Shown: positions 1 through 10,564 of the stretch, one piece after another | Layout of the letters: the number at the start of each line of letters is the position of its first letter | Numbering within the stretch: position 1 is the first letter of the stretch | Assembly (NCBI GenBank): GCA_028015205.1 | Contig: CM051510.1 | Span: forward strand, 31,558,580-31,622,579 | Origin: Mytilisepta virgata | Lineage: Eukaryota > Mollusca > Bivalvia > Mytilida > Mytilidae | Length of the DNA: 64,000 bases | Direction of reading: 5' to 3' | Program-made: the position numbers and the translations under genes | The notes under the pieces: model-generated | What the model saw: only the letters and a program-made list of their open reading frames with translations | What the model was told of the DNA's origin: nothing | The model's database searches: none

Positions 1-1839
1 TTTGGATGAATATATGATTTCATGCTTTGGGAATGAATAAAATGAGGATCTGATAAGTATTCGGATGAATAAAGACAAGATTTCAAACTAAAGCTTTACC
101 TTAGTACATGCAGCTGATAAAAAAAAAAATCACATTACAATTAAAAATGCCATAACAGAAGAACATTGCATCGATATGCAAATAGGACAAGAATTTCAAA
201 TAATTCAGCTGCCATGTTAGAAACTTTTACCATACTCTATACAATATATAACAATTTGTTTATTTCAATTCCATTACCATTTTATAATGAGGCCATTCTT
301 AATTTACATTGCTGTATTACTGTGATTTCAGATATTTATACAAGTGGATTTGCCAGTACATATTTTTTTCCCCACAAAATATGTCTATCATCAGTAATTA
401 TGAATCAAATAATGGACACCAGTTTACCAAATTAAATTGATCATGGTTAGGATCTTAAAATGTTTTGTTATAATTATAAAATAATTTGTATTATACGTAA
501 TTTAACAAGTTAGTGTTGCAACAGCAAACATATGTTTCGGCCTGACAAGTCAAGGGTGCTAATATTTCAATTCTAAAAAAAAATAAAAAACCTTCTGTTA
601 ATTTTTTCACTCTTAGTCTTTAATACATGTATATAGAACAAGTAATAATTTTTTTTAAAAAGACAAAAAAAAAAATTCAAATATCACATTCAATTTATAT
701 AAAAATATATAAAAATTAAATACTAATTATTACAAATAATATTTGAAATTTTGAGCAAGCCCCCTACCCCCCCCCCCCCCACCCCCCCCCCCCCTTTCGA
801 AAAATTAGTACCCCTGTCTCCATAATTTTATTTGTATTGATACAATCTGATGTTACAACAAATAACACATATATATTATAATTAGCACCATCACCATTAC
901 TGTTAGCAGCATTCATTTACCCATTGTCAATTACAAATATTTTATTCTAGCTTTATTATATAACCATTTCTCCATTTTTTTTCGAAATAATCCTGGCCAA
1001 TTCATCATATACATGTATCTGATAGCTAAAGTGTAAAGTCTATCCCATTACTACAAGACAAGATAAAGATCTTAAGTGCAAGACATCTGTAACACATTTA
1101 TTTTTTGTTGTTCTGCACCAAAATGTCAAGTTGTTGAAAAACCTGCAGTTATTCTTTTGTCAATTCCCCCCCCCCATCCCCGTCCTTACACTCTACACAC
1201 TCATTTCGAATACATTTATTTCTACTATAAATTCAGAAATTAACATAATATCTTTTTAAAGTGAAAAAATGCAACAGGGTGTGCACCAAATTAATTAAAA
1301 GTCATATCATTAATTTTCATTGCAAATTCTATTTTAATATGGACTTGAATTGCATTGATTAACCTTTGTTTAAAGTGGATTCTTTAATATTTGCAGGAAA
1401 AACTACACAATCATTTCTGAATTAACAGTACACAACTTGTGAAAATTCAAAAATTATTGTGCTTCTTGGATGAAATAAGAAGTACTGGCAGAAGTTAAAG
1501 TGTCATTTTGAAGAATTTAAAGGGTCAATGCGTCTCCTTATTGCATTTATAAAAAAATTGCATTTTTAAAGTTTTTTTTTATATAATTTATGCAATTAGT
1601 GGCCTTTATAAACATTGGTTTATTTCAGAATTTACAGAAATATCTGTTTTTCTCTTATTTTTACTCAATTCCTTCGAGAAAATAATACAAAAATTATAAT
1701 ATACAACATGGAAAACACTTAAAGCTAAAACTAAATATGACAATAAAATTATAAATAAATATCACAATGTATAAACGGCAAAGTAAAGGATTTTCAGGTT
1801 AAAACAAACGAAGGAAATAAATTTGTAGTTGTTTGAAAC

Positions 1840-1885
1840 AAGTGATGGCAAAAGCTCACATTTCCTTTTAAGAAAGGTGAGCTAA
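1840..1885 (+). mobile_element. Terminal fragment of the CTCACCTG/CAGGTGAGC element family
   Basis: The fragment reads AAGTGATGGCAAAAGCTCAC and ends AAGGTGAGCTAA, matching the right ends of the copies at 7371-9006 and 41923-43732. No left end is nearby, so it is a truncated copy. Confidence 0.7.
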
Positions 1886-2022
1886 AAACTTTGTGGTTAA
1901 TAAAACAAGAATTTATCTATTGCTTCCTCGAATTAGGCAAAAATAAGATGGAAATAGTCTTGACGGATGAAGTGACTTAAAATGGTTTTCATTTTTTAAA
2001 ATATGTATGGAGGTGAAAAATA

Positions 2023-2357
2023 TTTTCTTCTATTCCCGACGTGTTTAATCGGTGGGATAAAAATACATAATATCTTTAACCACTTCCCGGTGATTAAATT
2101 TCTACGTGGAAATTACCGCCCTTTTTTCTACAGTTATTGGAACGATAGCAACGACATTTTCTTGAGGTTTTTGTCGAAAATCATAGGAGAAACAGATTCT
2201 CCTTCAATTTACTCGTGAGTTATGGAATTTCTCCACCCTCAATAGTTAAATTTTAGATTTTAACACGCTCGCTAAAGGCTCGCGTGTTGAAAATCGAAAA
2301 TTTAACTATCTCGGGTGGAGAAATTCCATAACTCACTCGTACCTGAAGGAGAATCTA
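2023..2357 (-). mobile_element. Foldback non-autonomous element, copy 1
   Basis: The right half (about 2194-2357) is a large inverted repeat: AGATTCTCCTTCA and GGAATTTCTCCACC on the left arm return as GGTGGAGAAATTCC and TGAAGGAGAATCT on the right arm. The left part (2023-2190, including GATTAAATTTCTACGTGGAA) also matches the copy at 41564-41922 in reverse orientation, so the element is longer than its hairpin. The strand label is arbitrary and relative to that copy. Confidence 0.8.
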
Positions 2358-3777
2358 TATATACCTACAGTGAATTAAAATAAATTACAGAAATATTTCC
2401 TTTAAATTAAAATTTTGAAATTTTTCTATATTTTAGTTTTATAATTTGTTAATTTTTAAAAAAAAGTACATTGTATATAATTTTCATACATATAAATGTG
2501 TGTTACAAATTATACCCAGTGACACGACAAGTCTTACAAAATGTGAAAAACGATCAACATTCTAGTTTGTGCATTGGTGGTCCACACAAAAACATCCAAC
2601 CCCAATCAAAACTTTATGAATACCGGAAAAGGAGCTCTGTATGTTCCTCCACTCGAGGAATATTGAACATTTTCTAAAGAATTTACTTTAGAATGAACAC
2701 TCCATGTAAGCTTCTCATCATGGATCTATACAAAATAAAAAAAAAATCCTCAAAGAATTGTTCTCAAGGGGAGGTAATTAAAAAAAATCAAATATTTAAC
2801 TGCAAACTATTGTTATCTTATTATCCGTTAATGTATTACTTTTCTTTAAAAATAGTGAAGTTTTCAGTCAAATATTTCAAAGAGTTAAAATTTTTAGTTT
2901 GCACACTGGTAACAACTGTATAGTACTATTATTCTTTAATATAGGGGAGGTAAGTCAAACGAATTTATTTGATACCAATTTTGATGCACAAGATGTGCGA
3001 AAATTAATGTTAAATGCAAATTTCTGCATTTAATATTTTTTTATTGTGCAACATATCAGACAATGTTTTATGCACAATTCACATATGAAAAAAGTTTAAA
3101 ATTTGAGGTTTAATCTTCAATTTTCAATCTAACAATTGTATATCAATCTTCTAATATGCTCTTTTCAAGCCACAGTTAAAGTTCAGTTTTATTGGATATA
3201 TTTTGAACAGACCACGATCACTGCTGCCAAATTTGATGTCAATTGGCTCACTCGTTTCAGAAGATTTTTAAATTAGCATCATACGAGAGTAATGATTAAA
3301 AGCAAGCATTTCATAAAGCAGTTTTTAAAACTATAGACCTTGATGTTCGGCAGTTCATAAGGAATTAACTATTAAACAGATGATGGGTTTTTCACTGTAA
3401 CACTGTGCCAAATACTATACAGTTGTTATGTTTAAAAATATCAGACCTACTTTTACATTACCACCTCGAGGACTATAATGTGTATTGGACAGAGAATCTA
3501 CTCGAGAATGTGTATTCCAGTTGATTGGGTTATTAATAATCTGTTCAAATAAAACAAAATTATCATCATCAACAGAAAAATCAAATCATGCAAGAAAAAA
3601 TTATGACACAGAGTAATAAGGAAACTCAAGAACACAAAACTTGTGTATTAAAGACGGAAACATTTAGGAGATATTTTTTTCAGCAGATTAAAAATAAGAA
3701 ACAAATTCAATAACGTTTTAAAAGCAATAAATAATTAATTCTTACAATACACTTAAACCAGTGTCAAACATTGATAA

Positions 3778-4177
3778 TTAAGGATGCTCGCTGGTCATGT
3801 TTTGGTCTTTATGTCAGATTTTCGGAATCCTCGGGTTTTATCCATTTCTTAAACATGAAGTTTTTTGCCCATGAACACCCACTTTTTCTTTTATAATTCA
3901 ATCATATATACCTTAAAATGGTATTTGACAAAATTTTATGAAATCCTTTTTATTTTTTCATAAATATTTGAAAAACTGAAGTTGTCAATGCAAAGACAAT
4001 GAAAAATCCAGAGAAAACCCATTTCCTGCAAATTTCCAACGTCTTATAGCTCTAAAATTAAGCACATGAACCTATATTTTTTTCTTGCTTATTTGTTTAC
4101 TATTGATATGTTCTCTCAAACTAAAACAGCTATTTCAAATCCTATTTATTTCCTATTAGACCAGCGGTCATCCTTAA
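3778..4177. mobile_element. 400-bp TTAA-flanked MITE, copy 1
   Basis: Begins TTAAGGATGCTCGCTGG and ends CCAGCGGTCATCCTTAA, an inverted terminal repeat of about 13 bp inside a TTAA at each side. A second copy of exactly the same length lies at 40815-41214 in the same orientation. It has no open reading frame. A TTAA duplication is typical of piggyBac-type and Kolobok-type elements, but I cannot assign the family. Confidence 0.85.
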
Positions 4178-4507
4178 TCAAACATTGATAATTAAATGAT
4201 TAGAAACATAAATAATAATTATTTATTACATCCAATTCTTATTGTGAATTATGTTTCAACACACTCTTAAACTTATAATTAATTTTTTCAATAGGCCAAT
4301 TTTCAATTCTGTTAAAATTTAAAGGTCAACAATATCCCGGAAAAAGATAATATGAGTGCATTTTTATATGAGATATTTTGTAAAAATGAAACAAAAGATC
4401 AACAACAAAAATATTATGTCTATTTTTTTTTTCTAATTCGTCTAAGTGCATTTATGTAGATGTATATGCATTGGTTACATTAAACACTTAGGTGATCATG
4501 ATCGTAC

Positions 4508-4597
4508 ATGAACATTACCGCCCCCTGGTTTGTAACCAGTATTATCAAAGGAGCCGACTTTTGATTCTTTTTTCCAAGACAATCTTTCATTTGGAAT
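4508..4597 (-). CDS. Coding exon 9: tau-type repeat 6, 90-nt cassette
   Basis: Thirty codons, acceptor TTTGATACAG and likely donor GTACGA, phase 0 on both sides. It reads IPNERLSWKKE and then SKVGSFDNTGYKPGGGNVH. If the donor is not used, the frame adds Val-Arg-Ser and stops at 4496, so this could be a terminal exon in some transcripts. A minus-strand AATAAA lies near 4222-4227. Family members normally have a further C-terminal tail, which I could not find in 1-4507, so I expect more exons outside the window. Confidence 0.92.
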
Positions 4598-5901
4598 CTG
4601 TATCAAAGATAAAAACAAAAACCATGATAAATTTTCTTTCACTAAGATGAGTAAAAAAAAAAGCATGTTCATTTTTTTCAGGTATTGCAACTTAGGGGCT
4701 AACTGTATTGTATTTTATCAGTTGCCGACGTAAACCGCTGGTTTTACTGTCGCAAATTGAGTTTACCTGGCGACGATAAAATACAATACAGTTATCCCCA
4801 TTCTAATGCAACCTCCGTTAAACGTTAAAAAATAGAATAAAAAGTAAACAGGAAACGTCAAATGCGTTTGCGCAACGTTGTCATCAATGGTTCCGACGGT
4901 AAACCGTGGATTTTACGCTTGACGTTATCCAATCAAAAAGGACGTTATATGTTATGTTGCATTAGAATTATTTATAACAGAAAAAAGACTTTGTTTTCCA
5001 CACATATATAAAATGCAAAATACTGTTTAAATTTGCATTTTAAGACAACTATCAAATAGAAATTTACTTTTATGCCTGATATTGAACTCTAATTTGATAA
5101 AATGTTTGATAATTCATAATAGAAAATATTTGTTAAATTAATCTATATATATATATATATTCGTTACTGCTAATATTTATTGTTTTATACTTTATATCAA
5201 ACATGCACTTACATTTTACAGATTATTATATAAAGCTGTGTTATAATATTTTCCATTGCTTTGAGCTCTTTTCAAACTCAATTTTGGAGTTAAAAATCCA
5301 ACTTTAAAACTATTATTTAAAAAAAAACCACTATTTTCCCTTTACTTGCAATATTAGTTCTTGTATAAAACAACTCTTATTATTCTCTTGATATAAATTT
5401 TGGAAATTATCAGGATACTTTGTATCTGACAATATTGAACTTTTGAACTTTTATTTGTCATTAAACATAAAGGTATAGTTTGTGACAAAGACATACAAAT
5501 ACATATAATATTGAATATATGATTACTAATCTGCAAAGTTCTTATACACAAAGGGAATTAACTCTAGTGGAATTATAGTTTGAGAGTTGGATCTGTAAAT
5601 TTGGATAAGGGTTTGAAAAGCGCTGTAAAAAATTAACTATTTTAATAAGATTTAGATATTTTATTTAAAAAAAACTTGAAAAAAAAGACAACAAAACAAA
5701 ATAAAACCAATAAGCGTAACTATATGAAGCTTTTACGTGTAAAAGTGTATAAAATTATCAAAAACTTTAAGAAAAAATTATATAATTATAAAAGACCTTG
5801 TCCTTATTTGATATAATATCTACTAGTCATCATTAGTCTACACACTGGTAGTGCAATTATAAATTAGCACACAAAAAACACTCAAGTGATAATGATCATA
5901 C
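4598..5901 (-). other. Intron between repeat exons 8 and 9
   Basis: 1,304 bp, GT-AG. It contains a foldback element (4701-4967) just upstream of the exon 9 acceptor and an AT dinucleotide run near 5144-5160. No other coding signal was seen. Confidence 0.8.
4701..4967 (+). mobile_element. Foldback element AACTGTATTGTATTTTATC, copy 1 (internally deleted)
   Basis: Starts AACTGTATTGTATTTTATCA and reads into AACCGCTGGTTTTACTGTCG; its inverted match ATAAAATACAATACAGTT follows within 90 bp. The copy at 25265-25588 has an extra stretch of about 55 bp that completes the hairpin arm, so this copy has a deletion across its centre. The shared tail (GACGTTATATGTTATGTTG) ends both copies. Confidence 0.82.
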
Positions 5902-5991
5902 TTGAACATTACCGCCCCCTGGTACATAACCAGCATTATCCAAAGAACCAACTCTGGAATCTGATTTCCATGTTATTTTTTCATTCGTTAT
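5902..5991 (-). CDS. Coding exon 8: tau-type repeat 5, 90-nt cassette
   Basis: Thirty codons, phase 0 on both sides, acceptor TTTTAACAG and donor GTATGA. It reads ITNEKITWKSD and then SRVGSLDNAGYVPGGGNVQ. The donor again encodes Val-stop if retained. The exon and about 25 bp of the adjoining intron to its left closely resemble exon 9 and its flank, suggesting that 8 and 9 arose by a fairly recent exon duplication. Confidence 0.94.
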
Positions 5992-8900
5992 CTGTTAAAA
6001 AAGAAGTCAAAACTTTGTGTTCATTACAGTTTTCCTTCAGTAAACTTTTAACATGTCATTCAAGATGAGCAAAAAATGTCAGGGGGATAACTTCGGAACA
6101 TCTAAATCATGAGGTATAACTGTGTTATCCATATTTAGCACATAGGGCACTTGAAAAATTTGAAAAGGGTTGCTTAATTATAAAAACTCAGATTATGTCT
6201 CTAACTTTACCCTATTTAATACAATTTCAAGATAGTGTGGCAGATATAAACCGATTATGGTCAGATTACACAAGTGTAAAAAGGCAGAATCTTGATTATT
6301 TTAAACAATGTAATGGCAGAGAATATGGTATGAAATATTTGATTAAATATTTACTTACTGAAAATATTCTGATACATATAGAATAATTGAAGCATTTTAT
6401 GTTTGGCAAGTTCAATACAGACAATTTGAGCCAAGTCTGTCAAAAAATTTTTTTTTTATATAAATTTTTTTAATTGTCTATATGTATATCTGAATATATA
6501 TTTTCTTTTTCTACAAAAATGGTACTATAATAGCAATCAATTTATGATCTCTTTATACAAAAATGTTTCTTTACAATGTTATACATGCAAGTAATATATG
6601 AAAATAAAATACGTTAAATATAAAATTATATAAATATTATAAAATATGACTTAATCTTGTCTACCTGTTCAATATTTTTCAATACTTCTTTAAATTTTGT
6701 TTTAAAAAACATCTTTTCATAAAATGCTTTTTCAGTGATACAAGTAAAGCTGCTAAAACGTTGAAATTAGCAAATAAACAGATAAACTTATCTGAAAAAT
6801 AAATACACAGAGTCAAGAAGTACTGTAACAAATGTTTAATACATATCTTTGCACGATTAAAAGACAGCCAATGAGTATATGTAGATAATTAATACATGGT
6901 ATTTAACCATATTGAAAAAAGATGTTTTTTGAAATCTTTAAATAAATAGGTTAAGTCCATAATTCTGTAATTCAGTGTGAAAATCTTACAATTACCGAGA
7001 ACCTTTAATGGTTAGTATCTATGTGAAAATAACAATTATATCCACTTTATGATACAATGTTAAGGGAGATAAATCAAAATTAATTTTTGTATTATGAGCA
7101 AGATTTAATAGTGAAGTGGTGATGATAGCAAACGTGATAAAAGTGTTGATGCATGTTTGACCGTTGTAGCAAGAAATATTCATAAGAAGTAAGAAATTTA
7201 AGGCAAAATGAAATTATTCCCAGATTTTTATTCCTTTCCGTCCTCATATTAGTTTCTTGCCCCAATTTTTTATTTTCATCTCCCTAAGATATTCCCTACT
7301 TGTAGATATTGTAGTTGTCTCCCATATTCATGAGTTATATTTCCTGATAGAGGGTGTCTTGTATTTAACACAAGAGGCTCTCAAGAGCCTGAATCGCTCA
7401 CCTGGCAAACAATGCACTATAAACTAAATTAATATATTAATGTTTGTTGTAAATTAAACTGAGTATTAAAGGTCACGTAAAATGCTGAAAATACCTTTAA
7501 AAGCCTTTCAGGAACCTCTGGAAAGAAATGGGCATGAGTTCTCCCTACGCTTGATTAAGATACAGTCATGGTCAATCTGATGATTCACAATACAAAATAC
7601 AAGCTTTAATTCATCTTCAAATACAAGTATAAATCTTTTGGTCTATATGTTGTCTTCGTTTTTTAAAATGTTTGAAAGAAGTTATGTAAAAATTGTGGGT
7701 TAAGGCTTTTTATTGTACTTGAAAAGGAAATATTGCAGGAACAAACATGCTAAGTTTAATCCAAATCCCTCTAGTAGTTTCAGAGGAGAAGATGTTTGAA
7801 AATTTGTTAACGATGATGACAGACGCCAAGTGATGGCAATTAAAAGCTCACATATTATGAAGTTTAATCATTGTTATACAACATTCTCATCATCACCATT
7901 CACTAAGGATACCATGTTTACTTTAAAAACCAAATATTGTTGAAATCAGAGCAAGTGTAAAAAATGGCGGGAAAATGGCAGCCATTTTAAAAATGGCCAT
8001 CCAAAACAAACTTTCATCATCACCATTCAACTCGGAATACCATGTTTGCCTTGAAGATAGCTTTCATCTTCATTTTATTTCTATATTTCAGGAAAAATAG
8101 CAAAAAACAGCATTTTGACCCCTATGTTCTATTTTTAGTAAGGGCGGACATGTTTTTCGACCAATCAAAAATCCAAGCATTAACTTTTTGCAGGATACCC
8201 TAAGGAACAATAATACCAAGTTTCAATTGATTTTGAATAGTAGTTTCAGAGAAGATTTTTGAAATCATAACATAAAAAAAAGCCAAAAATGTCAAAAAAG
8301 GACAATAACTCTAACATCAGTTGACAGATTTTCACGAAAATAAACACACAGGTAGCTCTCATCATGCTGAACACTTTCAACCTGCCAGAATTTGCCATAA
8401 CCTTATGATTTTTGAGATAGTTGCGAAAAAATGTTGTTTGACCCCTATGTTCTATTTTTAGTAACAGTGGCCATGTTTTTCGAGGGATCAAAAATCGAAG
8501 CATAAACTTTGTGCAGGATACCCTAAGGAACAATCATGCTAAGTTTTATCCAAATCCATTCAGTAGTTTCAGAGGAGAAGATTTTTGAAATAATAACATA
8601 AAAAAATTTGGAAAAAATCAGGAAAAAGGGTGATAACTCTGAAATGAGTGGTTGGATCTTCTTCAAAATTTCAGGGCAGGTAGATCTTGAGGTGCTGATC
8701 ACTTTTACCCTATGCCAGAATTTTGATATCTGTGACCGTTTCTGACTTATTTGCAAAAAACTGCGATTTACCCCTATGTTCTATTTTTAGCCATGACGGC
8801 CATGTTTTTATACGAATCAAAAATCCAAACGATAGATTTGTAGCACCCATACCAATTAATAACTGTACCAAGTTTGGTTGCAGTTGGACTTATGGTGTTG

Positions 8901-9543
8901 GAGGAGTTAACGTTTGAAAAAGTTAACGGACGACGGACGGACGGACGGACGACGGACGCTAAGTGATAGCAATAGCTCACATGACCCTTCGGGTCAGGTG
9001 AGCTAATAAAGGGCAAAGAGTATTTTTAATTTTTTTTTAAAATATTGAGTTGGGGAAGACCTTCATCAGACATCGAAAAAAATAAGTCTCACTGGTTTCC
9101 TTCCGTCTCAACAAAATATTGAAAGGTGATATAGCTTTATCTATCAAGGGGATACAATTTAGTGGATTTTAACCAATATTTATTAAATGAGGGGTCATAT
9201 TTTATTGGGGATTAATTTCTGGGGGTTATATTTAACCATTAAATAAATACAATTAAATCATCAAAGAAACTTTCTGCTTTCACTGTATTTAATGAGAAAC
9301 CAGTGTGAGTTATATTTTTCCTACCAATGTAAGTAAGGGCAATAATAAATTTGTCTCCCTTTTAGCCTGAGGACCAATTATCTCCCTTACCTACATTGGT
9401 TAGGAAAAGATAACTCACTATGGTGTCTCATTGACTGCCTGCTCTGTGAAAAGGTTTTTTCAAAATGTGAAACAACATATTTTTACAGTATTTCTTGACA
9501 AACTTGTAAAAAGCACAACAAACAGCGATATATGAGCTCATAC
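5992..9543 (-). other. Intron between repeat exons 7 and 8
   Basis: 3,552 bp. About half is a single CTCACCTG/CAGGTGAGC family element (7371-9006). The rest is unstructured AT-rich DNA; small open frames at 6195-6386 and 8246-8756 have no recognisable product and the latter lie inside the element. Confidence 0.8.
7371..9006 (+). mobile_element. CTCACCTG/CAGGTGAGC family element, copy A
   Basis: Begins CAAGAGGCTCTCAAGAGCCT with GCTCACCTG shortly after, and ends CAGGTGAGCTAA after a GACGGACGG-type simple run and a GCTCACATGACCCTTCGGG motif. The ends form a short inverted repeat (GCTCACCTG / CAGGTGAGC). The interior carries modules about 326 bp long, marked by CCTATGTTCTATTTTTAG at about 8121, 8446 and 8773, and repeated TTTCAGAGGAGAAGATTTTT. 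It has no long reading frame, so it is non-autonomous. An internal terminal-like motif near 7820-7850 suggests two fused copies. Confidence 0.82.
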
Positions 9544-9633
9544 TTTAACATGTCCGCCTCCAGGAGCATGAGAAGCATTATCAAGAGACCCCACTCTCGA
9601 CTGGGCATTCCATGATAATTTTTCTGTCTGTAT
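9544..9633 (-). CDS. Coding exon 7: tau-type repeat 4, 90-nt cassette
   Basis: Thirty codons, phase 0 on both sides, acceptor TTATTTTTAG and donor GTATGA. It reads IQTEKLSWNAQ and then SRVGSLDNASHAPGGGHVK, a full canonical repeat. The donor itself reads GTA TGA in frame, so failure to remove the next intron would end the protein after one extra Val. Exon 6 lies 841 bp upstream in the direction of transcription. Confidence 0.94.
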
Positions 9634-10474
9634 CTAAAAATAAAACAAACAACAAAAAACGCAGAAATTAATGATATGGAACGATTAATGATAAAGCTAC
9701 AAAACAGAAAACTATATCAAACAGCTTTAAAGCCCGACAGATAACAATACATTATGTAGACTACAAGATTTGTAACAAAATTTACATGATAAAACAGTAG
9801 CCTATATTGCAAAAAACATGTCATAGGAAAATGGTCCATTGTAACCTAAAGCTTTCAGACACAAATTTATGGACAAATTCATATCATGCGAATTATCCAC
9901 CAATTATGACCTAACACAATGCAAAGTTTTAACAAAATCCATTGAATAATGTAATGGAATTTGTAATGAAAAAATTTCATTAAAAGATTATCACTACAAC
10001 AACATAACCAAGAAGAGCATAGTAAAACAAGTATCATCGTAACAACCTTGACCTGTGTTCATAGCGGGATGAAAGAAAGGATGAAATAAACTCTTGACTT
10101 AAGATTTTACAGCTGTTCCTCTCGAAAACATTGCTTAAAGTTCAGCATGGCCTCAAACATGAGTCTGAGTACAGTACTTTCTTAAATGTCAATTACAAAT
10201 ATACATCACAGCTGGGCAACTGAAGCTTTACAAAGTCCAACAAATACATACAAACACACACCAAAAATTCTATTAGCAAATACTGCCATTATTTGGCTGA
10301 CCATTCCACAATTAAATTATCAGATTTAAGCAAATGAAAGCTAGCCATGACAAAGCAAAATACATGCTAAATAATTTTAACAGATTATCTCCCATTACGT
10401 AGAAATATATTTCCAGGATACAAATCATATTTCAGCCAAATCATATATCTTGTTTTACTTTCATTTTGACTTAC
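9634..10474 (-). other. Intron between repeat exons 6 and 7
   Basis: 841 bp of AT-rich sequence with GT-AG borders. I see no repeat or coding signal in it. Confidence 0.8.
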
Positions 10475-10564
10475 TTTCACTTTACCTCCACCTGGTGAGT
10501 AGGTAGCATTTTTTAATGAACCAACTTTTGATTCAGCCTTCCATTCTAACTTCTGTGAAAGAAT
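10475..10564 (-). CDS. Coding exon 6: tau-type repeat 3, 90-nt cassette
   Basis: Exactly 30 codons between acceptor GAAATTTCAG and a consensus donor GTAAGT, phase 0 on both sides. It reads ILSQKLEWKAE and then SKVGSLKNATYSPGGGKVK. It carries the Trp that marks the lead of repeats 3-6 here, where vertebrate tau has a Phe or Leu-rich segment. A second AG occurs 12 nt inside the exon (after ILSQ), which could give a four-residue shorter form; the 90-nt length shared with exons 7-9 favours the outer site. Confidence 0.92.

Larger units (their letters stand above)
1..4507. other. Left flank: intron or 3' region of the MAP gene, no exon recognised
   Basis: Very AT-rich. I looked on the minus strand for a tau-type C-terminal exon and found none. 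It holds a C-rich tract (about 761-795), the tail of a CTCACCTG/CAGGTGAGC family element (1840-1885), a foldback element (2023-2357), a short fragment near 2962-3000 that matches the repeat at 60477, and a 400-bp TTAA-flanked element (3778-4177). Confidence 0.6.

Noticed and set aside
8246..9016. Short open frames of 77-95 codons
   Set aside because: They lie within the non-autonomous CTCACCTG family element and arise from its repeated modules.
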